64,000 nt of DNA from assembly GCF_900107545.1 (NCBI RefSeq), contig NZ_FNQZ01000001.1, positions 62,001 to 126,000 on the forward strand. The letters are read 5' to 3'. The DNA is from Pseudobutyrivibrio sp. ACV-2 (GTDB taxonomy: Bacteria; Bacillota; Clostridia; Lachnospirales; Lachnospiraceae). The notes beneath the pieces are model-generated. The model was given only the letters and a program-made list of their open reading frames with translations. It was not told the origin of the DNA and searched no databases. How positions within the stretch are numbered: position 1 is the stretch's first letter; every line of letters begins with the position of its first letter. This document shows, in pieces, positions 56,324 through 64,000 of this stretch. The position numbers and the translations under genes are program-made.

Positions 56324-58264
56324 ATGTCTCGGTCAGAAGACTATTTGGACGGGCTTCTTAATTCTATAAATAGAGCTAAGACTGACGCTGAGTATGTGCA
56401 AGAAAATGTTGAGAGAAAACAACAGAAATTTGTAGAATCTCGAAAGGCAGTGAACCCAGACGAAGATTTTTTCGCTGCTACTGGCATTGATGTTCGGCAG
56501 ACAAGACCAAAGAGCTCACATCCTTACCTCAGGAAGGTGTTTTCTGAGGAAGATTTTTTGCGCAAATTTGAAGAAGAACTTGAAAATGAAGACGATGCAG
56601 ATTCATTTTTAGCAGAATTTGAGGAGGAATTAAACAAAGACGAACAACTCTTCATGGAAACAGGAAAGGCTCCAGATGATGAAGGAGTTGTAGATAAGCT
56701 TCTGAACAATATAGATAATGCAGTTGCGAATGCGACCAAACAGCTTGATGAAAATCCAGAAGTTATGGAAGCTGTAGCTAGCGATGATATAAATATGTCG
56801 GTAGAACCTGAGCCTATAGAATCCGAGCCTTCAGAACCTGAACTTATAGACTCTGATCTCATAGAAGAAATAGTTGAAGATGAACCACAGGAAGTTATGG
56901 AGTCCCCTCTTGAAAGCAGTGGAGGCATAGGGGATGAAGAATTAAAACTTCCGGATGATGATGATATTGATTTGTCTCAATTTATAGAAGAGTCTGATAC
57001 AGACGAAATGCCATCAGAATCAAATGACTCACCAGATGATTTTGGGTTATCTCTCGATGACATGGCTGATATTGAAGAAGAACCTTTGGATGATTCGTTA
57101 AAGGAATTCCTTCCAGATGATATGGATGCATTAGATGCTGCAGAATTTGGGGAGGGAGAAGAGCCTGATTTATCTGGTGAAGGAGATTTAGATGTAGAAA
57201 GCATTCTAGAAGGGGATGAGGATCTTTTGGATATAAATTCTATTTTAAGTGGTGATGACGAAGGCTCATCAGGCTCTGCGGATATAGATACATCTGCAGA
57301 GGAATCTGACGATAGTTCATCGGATGACGGTGGTAAAAAAGGTAAAAAGAAAAAAGAGAAAAAAGAAAAGAAAGAAAAGAAAAAGAAGGAGAAAGGCGAA
57401 AAAAAGCCTAATCCGTTTTTACAAAAGCTTGCGTTGATTATATTTGGTGCTCCAGATGAAGACGAAATAGCTGAAATGGAGGCTGAGAAGGCAAAGAAAA
57501 ATGGAACTGTGGAGATTACCTATGATGAAGATGGCAATCCAATAGTTCCAGAAGGTGGTATTCCAGAGGATCCTAAGGAAAAGAAAAAGAGGGAAAAAGC
57601 GGAAAAGAAGGCCGCAAAAGAGGCTGCGAAAAAGGAAAAAGAAGAAGCTAAAAAAGAGAAGGAAGCAGCTAAAAAAGAAAAGCCAAAGAAACCACCAAAG
57701 CCTAAAAAACCAAAGAAACAAAAAGAACCTGATAATTCTCCGAAAATTCCTCTTTCCATTATTGCTACTTTTTTGGTATTATCTATATCAATAATTGGTG
57801 TAGTAATTGTCGGAATGCAATTCACGGGCCTTAAACGACATATGTCCCAGGCTAATGATTTGTTCACCGAGGGGAATTACATTGCAGCTTATGAAAAGCT
57901 GAACGGTTTTGACTTCAGGTCAGATGAGAAAGTTGAACTGTTAAGAAATCAAGCCAGAACTCTTGCTGATTTGCAGCAATGTCAGGATGAATACGTAGCC
58001 TTTATGAATTATGATATGTACAATTATGCTCTTGATTCATTATTAAAAGGCTATGGACGTTACATGAAATACAAAGACGACGCTGTAAAATATGGTATTG
58101 AGACTGAGTATGATGCATTTGGCACCACTATCATACAGGAGCTAAATGACAGCTTTGGACTTTCAGAAGAGGAGGCCATGGCAATTTATAAGCAAAAGAA
58201 CCGCCATTACTATACAATAGAACTTAGAAAGGTGCTTAGAGGCTTAGGATTACCAGACACATGA
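56324..58264 (+). CDS. Large acidic and Lys/Glu-rich single-pass membrane protein
   Basis: A 646-residue protein of no recognised family. Residues 1-335 are very acidic (long Asp/Glu/Ser tracts), 335-365 and 415-470 are Lys/Glu/Pro-rich, one membrane helix lies at about 475-497 (IIATFLVLSISIIGVVIVG), and the last 150 residues form a compact helical domain outside the membrane (NDLFTEGNYIAAYEKLNGFD, TPR-like). Its stop overlaps the hisH start as ATGA, so it is co-translated with hisH-hisF despite no obvious link. The start follows AAGGGGG. Confidence 0.6.
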   Translation: MSRSEDYLDGLLNSINRAKTDAEYVQENVERKQQKFVESRKAVNPDEDFFAATGIDVRQTRPKSSHPYLRKVFSEEDFLRKFEEELENEDDADSFLAEFEEELNKDEQLFMETGKAPDDEGVVDKLLNNIDNAVANATKQLDENPEVMEAVASDDINMSVEPEPIESEPSEPELIDSDLIEEIVEDEPQEVMESPLESSGGIGDEELKLPDDDDIDLSQFIEESDTDEMPSESNDSPDDFGLSLDDMADIEEEPLDDSLKEFLPDDMDALDAAEFGEGEEPDLSGEGDLDVESILEGDEDLLDINSILSGDDEGSSGSADIDTSAEESDDSSSDDGGKKGKKKKEKKEKKEKKKKEKGEKKPNPFLQKLALIIFGAPDEDEIAEMEAEKAKKNGTVEITYDEDGNPIVPEGGIPEDPKEKKKREKAEKKAAKEAAKKEKEEAKKEKEAAKKEKPKKPPKPKKPKKQKEPDNSPKIPLSIIATFLVLSISIIGVVIVGMQFTGLKRHMSQANDLFTEGNYIAAYEKLNGFDFRSDEKVELLRNQARTLADLQQCQDEYVAFMNYDMYNYALDSLLKGYGRYMKYKDDAVKYGIETEYDAFGTTIIQELNDSFGLSEEEAMAIYKQKNRHYYTIELRKVLRGLGLPDT

Positions 58265-58866
58265 TAGCGATACTTGATTACGATGCAGGAAATATTAAAA
58301 GTGTAGAAAAAGCATTCAAAATCCTTGGTAAGGAAACTGTCCTTACCAGGGATTTTAGTGTGATAGAAAAAGCCGACCACGTGGTTTTACCAGGAGTCGG
58401 CTCTTTTGCTGACGCAATGAACCATCTTAAAAAATATGAGCTGGACAAGGCGATAAAGGATTATGTACAAAGTGAAAGACCATTCCTTGGTATTTGCCTG
58501 GGACTTCAGCTTTTGTTTGAATCCAGTGAGGAATCTGTGGGCGTTGAAGGTCTGCATCTATTAGATGGTGTAGTAAAAAGAATACCAGATGCTCCTGGAC
58601 TAAAGGTTCCACACATAGGCTGGAATTCTTTAGATTATCCAAATGAAGGAAAGCTATTTAAGGATATTGACGAAGGCTCTTTTGTTTATTTTGTACATTC
58701 GTATTATTTGGAGGCTGCTAATCCTTTAATAGTTAAAGCAACTACAGAATATGGATGCCACATTCATGCTTCAGTTGAAAAAGACAACATTTTTGCCTGC
58801 CAGTTTCATCCTGAAAAATCTTCAACAGTAGGCTTAAAGATACTAGAGAATTTCGCAAACATATAG
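58261..58866 (+). CDS. hisH: Imidazole glycerol phosphate synthase, glutamine amidotransferase subunit
   Basis: A 201-residue class I glutaminase: [18 protein letters not shown] start, the nucleophile cysteine in [18 protein letters not shown], and the catalytic histidine/glutamate in [12 protein letters not shown]. It feeds ammonia to HisF. It is coupled to the upstream membrane-protein gene by ATGA overlap and followed 10 bp later by hisF. Confidence 0.96.
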   Translation: MIAILDYDAGNIKSVEKAFKILGKETVLTRDFSVIEKADHVVLPGVGSFADAMNHLKKYELDKAIKDYVQSERPFLGICLGLQLLFESSEESVGVEGLHLLDGVVKRIPDAPGLKVPHIGWNSLDYPNEGKLFKDIDEGSFVYFVHSYYLEAANPLIVKATTEYGCHIHASVEKDNIFACQFHPEKSSTVGLKILENFANI

Positions 58867-58876
58867 GAGGCTTACC

Positions 58877-59635
58877 GTGCATACTAAAAGAATTATCCCA
58901 TGCCTGGATGTTAAAGATGGCAGAGTAGTAAAAGGTGTAAATTTTGTTGATCTTCGTGATGCAGGTGATCCTGTAGAAATAGCGGCAGCATATGATAAAG
59001 CGGGAGCGGATGAAGTAGTATTTCTTGATATCACAGCTTCCTCAGACCATCGTAATACAGTCGTAGACATGGTTCGTCGCGTGGCGGAACAGGTATTTAT
59101 TCCATTTACGGTAGGTGGTGGTATACGTACTGTAGATGATTTTAAAGCACTCCTTAGAGAGGGAGCTGATAAAATATCTGTTAACTCTGCTGCAATAGAC
59201 AACCCAACTCTTATTTCAGAGGCAGCAGATAAATTTGGTTCTCAATGTGTAGTTCTTGCCATTGATGCAAAAAGGCGGCCTGATGGAGGCTTTAATATTT
59301 ATAAACATGGTGGTCGTTTAGATTGTGGTATTGACGCCGTTGAATGGGCTATAAAGGGTGAGAAGCTTGGTGCAGGAGAAATCCTTCTTACATCAATGGA
59401 TCAGGATGGCACCAAAGCTGGCTTTGATATAGAGCTTACAAAAGCCATTTCCTCAGCCGTAAATATTCCAGTTATCGCCTCAGGTGGAGCCGGTACAATG
59501 GAACATTTCAAAGATGCTCTCACCACAGGCGGCGCCGATGCAGCATTGGCCGCATCATTATTCCACTTCAAGGAACTGGAAATTATCGAATTAAAAAAAT
59601 ACTTGTCTAAAAACAACATCCCTATGAGATTATAA
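58877..59635 (+). CDS. hisF: Imidazole glycerol phosphate synthase, cyclase subunit
   Basis: A 252-residue TIM barrel with GTG start after GGAGG. The opening [20 protein letters not shown] (with catalytic aspartate) and the half-barrel phosphate motifs GGGIRTVDD and [11 protein letters not shown] are clear. With HisH it makes IGP and AICAR from PRFAR in histidine synthesis. AICAR is also the substrate of the purine gene about 2.3 kb downstream. A palindromic repeat begins two bases after the stop. Confidence 0.97.
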   Translation: MHTKRIIPCLDVKDGRVVKGVNFVDLRDAGDPVEIAAAYDKAGADEVVFLDITASSDHRNTVVDMVRRVAEQVFIPFTVGGGIRTVDDFKALLREGADKISVNSAAIDNPTLISEAADKFGSQCVVLAIDAKRRPDGGFNIYKHGGRLDCGIDAVEWAIKGEKLGAGEILLTSMDQDGTKAGFDIELTKAISSAVNIPVIASGGAGTMEHFKDALTTGGADAALAASLFHFKELEIIELKKYLSKNNIPMRL

Positions 59636-59637
59636 AA

Positions 59638-59726
59638 GGCTTCCCCTTGGGGGAAGAGATAATGCTTTAGCGTTATCTGCCACCCCGGCGAGGGGGAAGC
59701 TGTCAGCTTTGCTGACTGATGAGGTG
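59638..59726 (+). repeat. Palindromic intergenic repeat (CTTCCCC...TGATGAGGTG family), long copy 4
   Basis: A longer relative of the copies at 9071 and 13681: CTTCCCCTTGGGGGAAG, an added hairpin AGATAA...TTATCT, a CCCCGGCGAGGGGG stem, GTCAGC-TTT-GCTGAC, then TGATGAGGTG. It starts 2 bp after hisF stops and probably also acts as its 3' end. Confidence 0.8.
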
Positions 59727-59896
59727 TTCCTTCCGCCTTAAACCAATTAAATTCAAATTCAAAATTCATATCCAACTCTTTCCCCTTAACAATTCCATCA
59801 CATTTCCATAGTACAATCATAATAAGCAAAGCTGTAACCAAAAGACAAAACTATAGAACAAGGATGTTCAGGTTTTATATCAAAGGAGTGATGTTT

Positions 59897-60679
59897 ATGT
59901 CTTTAACTATTAATTCTTTCAACAATAACGCTATATCATCATTGTTTTCATCTAGCAATATAGGTGCCAATTCTATATTTGGCGGTCTTGAAGGCTCACT
60001 TACAAATCTTACACAAATTAAAAGTGGTAATTACGGAAAACTTGTAAAGGCCTATTATGCAAAATACGATTTTGATGGCAACCTAAAGAGTGAAAGCAAG
60101 GACGGTTCCAAAAAGCTAAAGGCCGACACATCAAAAATTAGCCAGATTCGAAATGATTCTGCAGATTTGAGTAAGGCTACAGATAAGCTCCTTGCCAGAG
60201 GTTCTAATTCTATTTGGAAGCAGGTTGAGACAAAGGGAGAGGATGGAAAGGTAACAAAGGATTACGACAAGGATGCAATATACAGCGCTATATCTAAGTT
60301 TGCTGATGCTTATAATAATTTGGTAGACAGTGGTCAAAAATCAGATTCAACGTCTGTGCTAGGCCAGGTGGCATCCATGGTATCCTTGACAGCAAAGACT
60401 TCTAGTACTTTAGCAAAAGCCGGTATCACCATAGGAAGTAATAACCATCTATCTGTGGACGAGGATTTCCTAAAAAATAAAGCCAACATGACTTACGTAA
60501 AGGACTTGTTTAGTGGGACGGGTAGCTATGCATATCAGGTAGCCACAAAATCGTCCATGGCAAATTCCTACACCAGCACTGATCTAACCCGCCTAACCGG
60601 CTCCAAAGCCTACACTAACAACGGCGCCTATAACATTACAGCTGATGATTTTCTTTCAGCTTTCAGTAAAGAAACCTAA
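59897..60679 (+). CDS. Short FliD-like (flagellar cap-like) protein
   Basis: A 260-residue protein without signal peptide or membrane helix. Its last 150 residues resemble the C-terminal part of the flagellar hook-cap protein FliD: AISKFADAYNNLVDSGQ, then the internal AGITIGSNNHLSVDEDFL and VKDLFSGTGSYAY, patterns typical of FliD's end. It is far shorter than real FliD (400 or more residues) and no flagellar gene is near. It could be an accessory cap or a surface filament protein (inference). The start at 59897 follows AAAGGAG; ATG 59891 is possible. Confidence 0.62.
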   Translation: MSLTINSFNNNAISSLFSSSNIGANSIFGGLEGSLTNLTQIKSGNYGKLVKAYYAKYDFDGNLKSESKDGSKKLKADTSKISQIRNDSADLSKATDKLLARGSNSIWKQVETKGEDGKVTKDYDKDAIYSAISKFADAYNNLVDSGQKSDSTSVLGQVASMVSLTAKTSSTLAKAGITIGSNNHLSVDEDFLKNKANMTYVKDLFSGTGSYAYQVATKSSMANSYTSTDLTRLTGSKAYTNNGAYNITADDFLSAFSKET

Positions 60680-60753
60680 CGTAAACGTACCATGGGTGAT
60701 TCCGTACGTACCCACCCGTACATAAATTATCCAACACATTATCGACTCTAAAT

Positions 60754-60849
60754 GAGCCTGTAGTAGACAAGCATATGTGCCGCTTTGAGGTGAGTATAGC
60801 GAAAGCGATACCTCAAAGTGGTACATATGCTTGTCTGCGTAACAGGCGG
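60754..60849 (+). repeat. GCTTGTAG...GCGTAACAAGC palindromic repeat, copy B
   Basis: GAGCCTGTAG at the start pairs with GTAACAGGC at the end. Inside, GACAAGCATATGT pairs with ACATATGCTTGTC, and CTTTGAGGT with ACCTCAAAG, around a GCGAAAGC centre: almost a perfect 90-nt palindrome. Same layout as copies at 35544 and 61822, with covarying stem ends (GCCTG/CAGGC here, GCTTG/CAAGC there). Confidence 0.82.
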
Positions 60850-60965
60850 ACATGGTAGCGAAGCGATACCAAAATGTTGCATATTGGCTTGTTTGCGTAA
60901 CAGGCGGCCTTGGAAGAGAAGCGATACCTCAAAGTGGTACATATGCTTGTCTGCGTAACAGGCAG
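60850..60965 (+). repeat. Two tandem extra copies of the 3' half of repeat B
   Basis: About 58-bp units: 60850-60907 and 60908-60965. Each runs from a TGG.AG..GAAGCGATACC block to CTTGT.TGCGTAACAGGC. The second extra copy is nearly identical to the 3' half of copy B over its last 45 bases; the first is more diverged. These half-units cannot form the whole palindrome alone but could pair with the 5' half in alternative folds. Confidence 0.78.
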
Positions 60966-60980
60966 CCTTGGAATTTTATG

Positions 60981-61009
60981 TAGACTTCTTCCATGTGTTC
61001 AGTTATAAT
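60981..61009 (+). promoter_or_regulatory. Promoter of the IMP cyclohydrolase gene
   Basis: TAGACT (60981-60986), 17-bp spacer, TATAAT (61004-61009). It lies downstream of the repeat array, so the array is not part of this transcript. Confidence 0.6.
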
Positions 61010-61042
61010 TTGTAGCGGAAAATGTAACTAAAGGAGGAACCC

Positions 61043-61759
61043 ATGGTAGTAAAATCTTTAGCAAAAGAATTATCAGCAACCACCTATCCAGGCAGAGGCA
61101 TTGTCATTGGTCGTTCAGCAGACGGAACCAAGGCTGTCACTGCCTATTTTATTATGGGACGTTCTGAGAATTCTCGTAACCGCGTATTCGTAGAGGAAGG
61201 TGAAGGCATTCGTACAGAAGCTTTTGATCCATCAAAGCTTACAGATCCAAGCCTTATAATCTATGCACCAGTTCGAGTGCTCGGAAATGATACAATCGTC
61301 ACAAACGGTGACCAGACAGACACCATTTATGAGTATATGCAGGCAGGAGAGTCATTTGAGCAGACACTTCGCCGTCGTGAGTTTGAGCCTGATGGCCCTA
61401 ATTACACACCTCGTATTTCTGGTTTAATGCATCTTTCAGATGGACAGTTCAGTTACACAATGTCTATTCTCAAATCTAACATGGGCGACCCTGATTCATG
61501 TAATAGATACACATTTGATTATTCTAATCCTAAGGCCGGTTCAGGTCGTTTTATTCACACTTATATGGGCGATGGAAATCCACTTCCTTCTTATGAAGGC
61601 GAGCCTACTCCAATTGAAATAACAGGAAACATTGACGAATTCACAGATCTGGTTTGGTCAAACCTTGATCCAGACAACAAAGTCTCACTTTTCGTTCGTT
61701 TCATCGACATCGCTACAGGTGCAAAAGAAACTCGTATTATTAACAAAAACATACGTTAA
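61043..61759 (+). CDS. purO: IMP cyclohydrolase, PurO type (PF07826)
   Basis: A 238-residue protein of the IMP_cyclohyd family first known from archaea: YPGRGIVIGRSADGTKAVTAYFIMGRSENSRNRVFV at residues about 14-50 and a late GNIDEFTDLVWSNL. It closes the ring of FAICAR to give IMP, the last step of purine synthesis. The next gene encodes only the transformylase half of PurH, so the two together replace the usual bifunctional PurH. The ATG follows AAAGGAGG. Confidence 0.88.
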   Translation: MVVKSLAKELSATTYPGRGIVIGRSADGTKAVTAYFIMGRSENSRNRVFVEEGEGIRTEAFDPSKLTDPSLIIYAPVRVLGNDTIVTNGDQTDTIYEYMQAGESFEQTLRRREFEPDGPNYTPRISGLMHLSDGQFSYTMSILKSNMGDPDSCNRYTFDYSNPKAGSGRFIHTYMGDGNPLPSYEGEPTPIEITGNIDEFTDLVWSNLDPDNKVSLFVRFIDIATGAKETRIINKNIR

Positions 61760-61800
61760 ACTTATATAATTATAATTTATAGTTAAATATTAGTTTGTTA

Positions 61801-61928
61801 TGTCAGTGCACATCCTATAAATAGCTTGTAGCTATCAAAGCAACACATTGCTCAAGGAACCAATCTCGTGACGGAGCGATGTGTTGATTTGTTAGCGTAA
61901 CAAGCGAGAGAAAGTCTTGGCACTGACA
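61801..61928 (+). repeat. GCTTGTAG...GCGTAACAAGC palindromic repeat, copy C, in the purH leader
   Basis: Core 61822-61906 with AGCTTGTAG...GTAACAAGC and the inner stem CAACACAT/ATGTGTTG. In addition an outer 9-bp perfect stem TGTCAGTGC (61801-61809) / GCACTGACA (61920-61928) encloses the whole element. It ends 19 bp before the start codon of the next gene, so it must be in that gene's mRNA leader. Confidence 0.8.
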
Positions 61929-61947
61929 GACTAAGGAGAAGAATAAA

Positions 61948-63126
61948 ATGAAAGAATTAGAATTAAAGTATGGTTGTAATCCAAATCAAAAGCCTTCTAG
62001 AATTTATATGGAAGAAGGCGAGCTTCCGATCGAAGTATTAAGCGGTAAGCCAGGCTACATCAATTTTTTAGATGCTTTTAACGGCTGGCAACTTGTTTCA
62101 GAATTAAAGAAGGCTACAGGCCTTGCTGCAGCTACTTCATTTAAGCATGTAAGCCCAGCAGGTGCTGCAGTTGGACTTCCTCTTTCAGACGTAGAGAGAA
62201 AGATTTATTGGTGTGATGATTTGGATATGGAATTCACTCCTCTTGCAAATGCTTACGCTAGAGCTCGTGGTGCAGACAGAATGTCTTCATTTGGCGATTT
62301 TATATCTCTTTCAGATGTGTGCGATGTAGCTACAGCAAAGCTTATCAAGCGCGAGGTTTCAGACGGTGTTATTGCACCAGGCTATGAGCCAGAAGCACTT
62401 GAGATTTTAAAGGCTAAAAAGAACGGCAACTACGCTGTGATCAAAATTGATCCTGCTTATGTTCCAAAGCAGCTTGAACGCAAGGAAGTGTTTGGTATCA
62501 CTTTTGAGCAGGGTAGAAATGAACTTGTAATCAACGATGATTTCTTTGCAAATATCGTTACTGACAATAAAGAGCTTACAGAGCAGGCAAAGATTGACCT
62601 TGCTATTGCAATGATTACTCTAAAGTACACACAGTCAAATTCTGTATGCTATGTAAAGGATGGTCAGGCAATTGGTATCGGAGCAGGACAGCAGTCACGT
62701 ATCCACTGTACACGTCTTGCTGGTCAGAAGGCTGATAACTGGTGGCTTCGTCAGTCTCCAAAGGTACTTGGACTTGATTTTGTAGATGGTATCAAGCGTG
62801 CTGACAGAGACAACGCAATCGACCTTTACATTGGAGAAGAGTTCGAGGATGTCATCGGTGATGATGTATGGCAGAAGACCTTCAAGACAAGACCTAGCGA
62901 GTTTACAAAGGCAGAAAAGAGAGCTTGGTTAGATAAGCTTACAGATGTATCTGTTGGTTCTGATGCATTCTTCCCATTTGGTGATAACATCGAAAGAGCA
63001 CATAAGTCAGGTGTTAAGTATGTAGCTCAGCCAGGTGGTTCAGTAAGAGATGATAATGTTATCGAGACCTGTAACAAATATGGAATGGTAATGTCATTCA
63101 CAGGACTTAGACTTTTCCATCACTAA
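61948..63126 (+). CDS. Stand-alone AICAR transformylase (PurH-like formyltransferase domain)
   Basis: A 392-residue protein equivalent to the C-terminal transformylase part of PurH, without the N-terminal IMP-cyclohydrolase domain. [15 protein letters not shown] opens it, the catalytic Lys-His pair is in [13 protein letters not shown] (about residues 69-81), and [28 protein letters not shown] and the end [11 protein letters not shown] are diagnostic. It formylates AICAR with 10-formyl-THF to FAICAR, which the PurO-type protein upstream then cyclises. The ATG follows AAGGAG. Confidence 0.92.
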   Translation: MKELELKYGCNPNQKPSRIYMEEGELPIEVLSGKPGYINFLDAFNGWQLVSELKKATGLAAATSFKHVSPAGAAVGLPLSDVERKIYWCDDLDMEFTPLANAYARARGADRMSSFGDFISLSDVCDVATAKLIKREVSDGVIAPGYEPEALEILKAKKNGNYAVIKIDPAYVPKQLERKEVFGITFEQGRNELVINDDFFANIVTDNKELTEQAKIDLAIAMITLKYTQSNSVCYVKDGQAIGIGAGQQSRIHCTRLAGQKADNWWLRQSPKVLGLDFVDGIKRADRDNAIDLYIGEEFEDVIGDDVWQKTFKTRPSEFTKAEKRAWLDKLTDVSVGSDAFFPFGDNIERAHKSGVKYVAQPGGSVRDDNVIETCNKYGMVMSFTGLRLFHH

Positions 63127-63175
63127 AATTTTTAATCAAATTAACAACACAATTATTAAGAATTTGCCTAAAAAC

Positions 63176-63203
63176 TTGCAATTATTTGACTTTCTGATAT
63201 AAT
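63176..63203 (+). promoter_or_regulatory. Promoter of the rimP-nusA operon
   Basis: TTGCAA (63176-63181), 16-bp spacer, TATAAT (63198-63203). Transcription would start near 63210. Confidence 0.65.
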
Positions 63204-63230
63204 TATTTATGTTATTGAAGAGAGCGACCG

Positions 63231-63264
63231 AAAGAGAGAGCACTTAGCTCTCTCTTTTATTTAT
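63231..63264 (+). terminator. Terminator-like hairpin early in the rimP-nusA leader
   Basis: Perfect 11-bp stem AAAGAGAGAGC / GCTCTCTCTTT (63231-63241, 63247-63257) followed by TATTTATG. It sits between the promoter at 63176 and the rimP start, so it is either an attenuator or an intrinsic terminator at which the operon's own product NusA could act. Confidence 0.6.
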
Positions 63265-63305
63265 GTTTGCTCGTTAACGCTTACAACTGAATAAGGAGGA
63301 CATTT

Positions 63306-63776
63306 ATGTCAAAACACACCGATTACGAAAAACGTACGGAAGAATTGATTACTCCTATTCTTGATGAATTAGGCTTCGAGCTTTACGACGTGGAATACGT
63401 CAAGGAAGGAGCAGATTACTATCTGAGAGCCTATATCGACAAGGAAGGTGGAATCACAATTGATGATTGCGTTGATGTTAGCCGTCGCATGAACGAGCTA
63501 CTCGATGCAGAGCCACAGATTGGTGGAGATGAAGGTTATATCTTCGAGGTTAGTTCACCAGGTCTGGGCAGAGTTTTAAAGAAGGATAAGCACTTTGAGA
63601 AGGCTATCGGCCAGGATGTAGACATCAAGACCTACAAGCCAGTCAACGGCTCAAAGGAATTTACTGGCACTCTCAAAGCTTTTGATAAAGATACACTCAC
63701 CATCGAATTCGAAGATGGTACAGAAGTTTTTGCCAGAGCAGACGTTGCTCAGGTTAAATTAACAATAGATTTTTAA
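63306..63776 (+). CDS. rimP: Ribosome maturation factor RimP
   Basis: A 156-residue protein with the RimP core: LGFELYDVEYVKEGADYYLRAYID, then GGITIDDCVDVSRRMNELLDAE, and YIFEVSSPGLGRVLKKDKHFEKAIGQDV, followed by an SH3-like C-terminal domain. It assists 30S subunit assembly. The gene heads the conserved rimP-nusA-infB operon; the ATG follows AAGGAGG. Confidence 0.97.
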   Translation: MSKHTDYEKRTEELITPILDELGFELYDVEYVKEGADYYLRAYIDKEGGITIDDCVDVSRRMNELLDAEPQIGGDEGYIFEVSSPGLGRVLKKDKHFEKAIGQDVDIKTYKPVNGSKEFTGTLKAFDKDTLTIEFEDGTEVFARADVAQVKLTIDF

Positions 63777-63791
63777 CATTAGGAGGAAATA

Positions 63792-64000
63792 ATGGCAGCT
63801 AATACAAATGATTTTTGGGATGCTCTTACTGACCTTGCAAAAGAGAAAAATATAAGCATGGATGTTTTGATTGAAACAATCGAAAATTCCCTTCTTATTG
63901 CATGTAAGAACAATTACGGAAAGGCTGATAATGCATCAGTTGAAATCGACAAGACTACTGGTGAGTATCATGTTTACCTTTCAAAGACTGTTGTTGATGA
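63792..64000 (+). CDS. nusA: Transcription termination/antitermination protein NusA, 5' end only
   Basis: The first 69 codons of nusA, cut by the window end. The start follows AGGAGGAAATA, 15 bp after rimP. The N-terminal domain is recognisable: DFWDALTDLAKEKNISMDVL, then ETIENSLLIACKNNYG and ASVEIDKTTGEYHVYLSKTVVD. NusA binds RNA polymerase and modulates pausing and termination. Confidence 0.95.
   Translation, partial: MAANTNDFWDALTDLAKEKNISMDVLIETIENSLLIACKNNYGKADNASVEIDKTTGEYHVYLSKTVVD

Noticed and set aside
56524-57867. Several minus-strand open frames opposite the acidic/Lys-rich protein
   Set aside because: They are Ser- or Phe-rich mirror images of the Asp/Glu/Lys codon tracts and have no translation signals.
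60780-60965. Repeated blocks that at first look like a small CRISPR array
   Set aside because: The units are 58-bp direct repeats of one arm of a palindrome with no regular unique spacers, and no cas gene is nearby.

Overview
The window is a gene-dense stretch (about 40% G+C by eye) of a low-GC Firmicute chromosome, most likely a rumen or gut Lachnospiraceae of the Butyrivibrio/Pseudobutyrivibrio kind. Supporting signs are the ireB-ruvX-DUF1292-rnj-trmR-trhP order, paired DUF5717/DUF5716-type genes, PF06541 and DUF975 membrane proteins, a CheV protein, strong GGAGG ribosome binding sites and several TTG/GTG starts. It is ordinary chromosome: no prophage, insertion sequence, integrase, CRISPR array or rRNA, and the only RNA gene seen is tmRNA.

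Layout. 1-4.1 kb: end of an Sfp-type phosphopantetheinyl transferase, ilvN-ilvC (branched-chain amino acid synthesis), an inverted AP2-domain gene, and azlC-azlD (branched-chain amino acid export). 4.2-13.7 kb: a DUF975 membrane protein, then a sugar module made of a ChvE-like binding lipoprotein, double ABC ATPase and permease, followed by a YesN/YesM two-component pair and two more periplasmic-binding-protein-like genes that probably serve as sugar sensors. 13.8-31.6 kb: housekeeping genes, including a rhomboid-like protein, glnS, prmA-rsmE-cysteine desulfurase-thiI, an HPr-like gene, mtaB, ireB-ruvX-DUF1292-rnj, trmR-trhP (wobble-uridine modification), a lactonase, aroC, and tgt-yajC. 31.7-42 kb: secG-rnr-smpB-maf-ssrA (RNA quality control and ribosome rescue), a D,D-carboxypeptidase, a HAD phosphatase, a GNAT acetyltransferase, a GH25 muramidase and an aminotransferase. 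42-49 kb: a four-gene operon of uncharacterised proteins: a 1177-residue helical protein, an Hsp70/actin-fold ATPase-like protein, a TPR protein and a coiled-coil membrane protein. 49-58.3 kb: a secreted EEP-family hydrolase, an MFS transporter, a coiled-coil membrane protein, an OmpR-type two-component system, a lipoprotein, cheV and a large acidic/lysine-rich membrane protein. 58.3-64 kb: hisH-hisF, a FliD-like fragment protein, the last two steps of IMP synthesis encoded as separate PurO-type and AICAR-transformylase proteins, and rimP-nusA (cut by the window end).

Two families of short palindromic intergenic repeats recur. One is the CCTTCCCC...GGATGAGGTG type, at 6.3, 9.1, 13.7 and 59.6 kb. 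The other is a GCTTGTAG...GCGTAACAAGC type at 35.5, 60.75 and 61.8 kb, whose 3' half is tandemly amplified at 60.8-60.97 kb. The strongest candidates for undescribed biology are the 42-49 kb operon, the second repeat family, and the sensor arrangement with two binding-protein-like partners at 9.2-13.7 kb.
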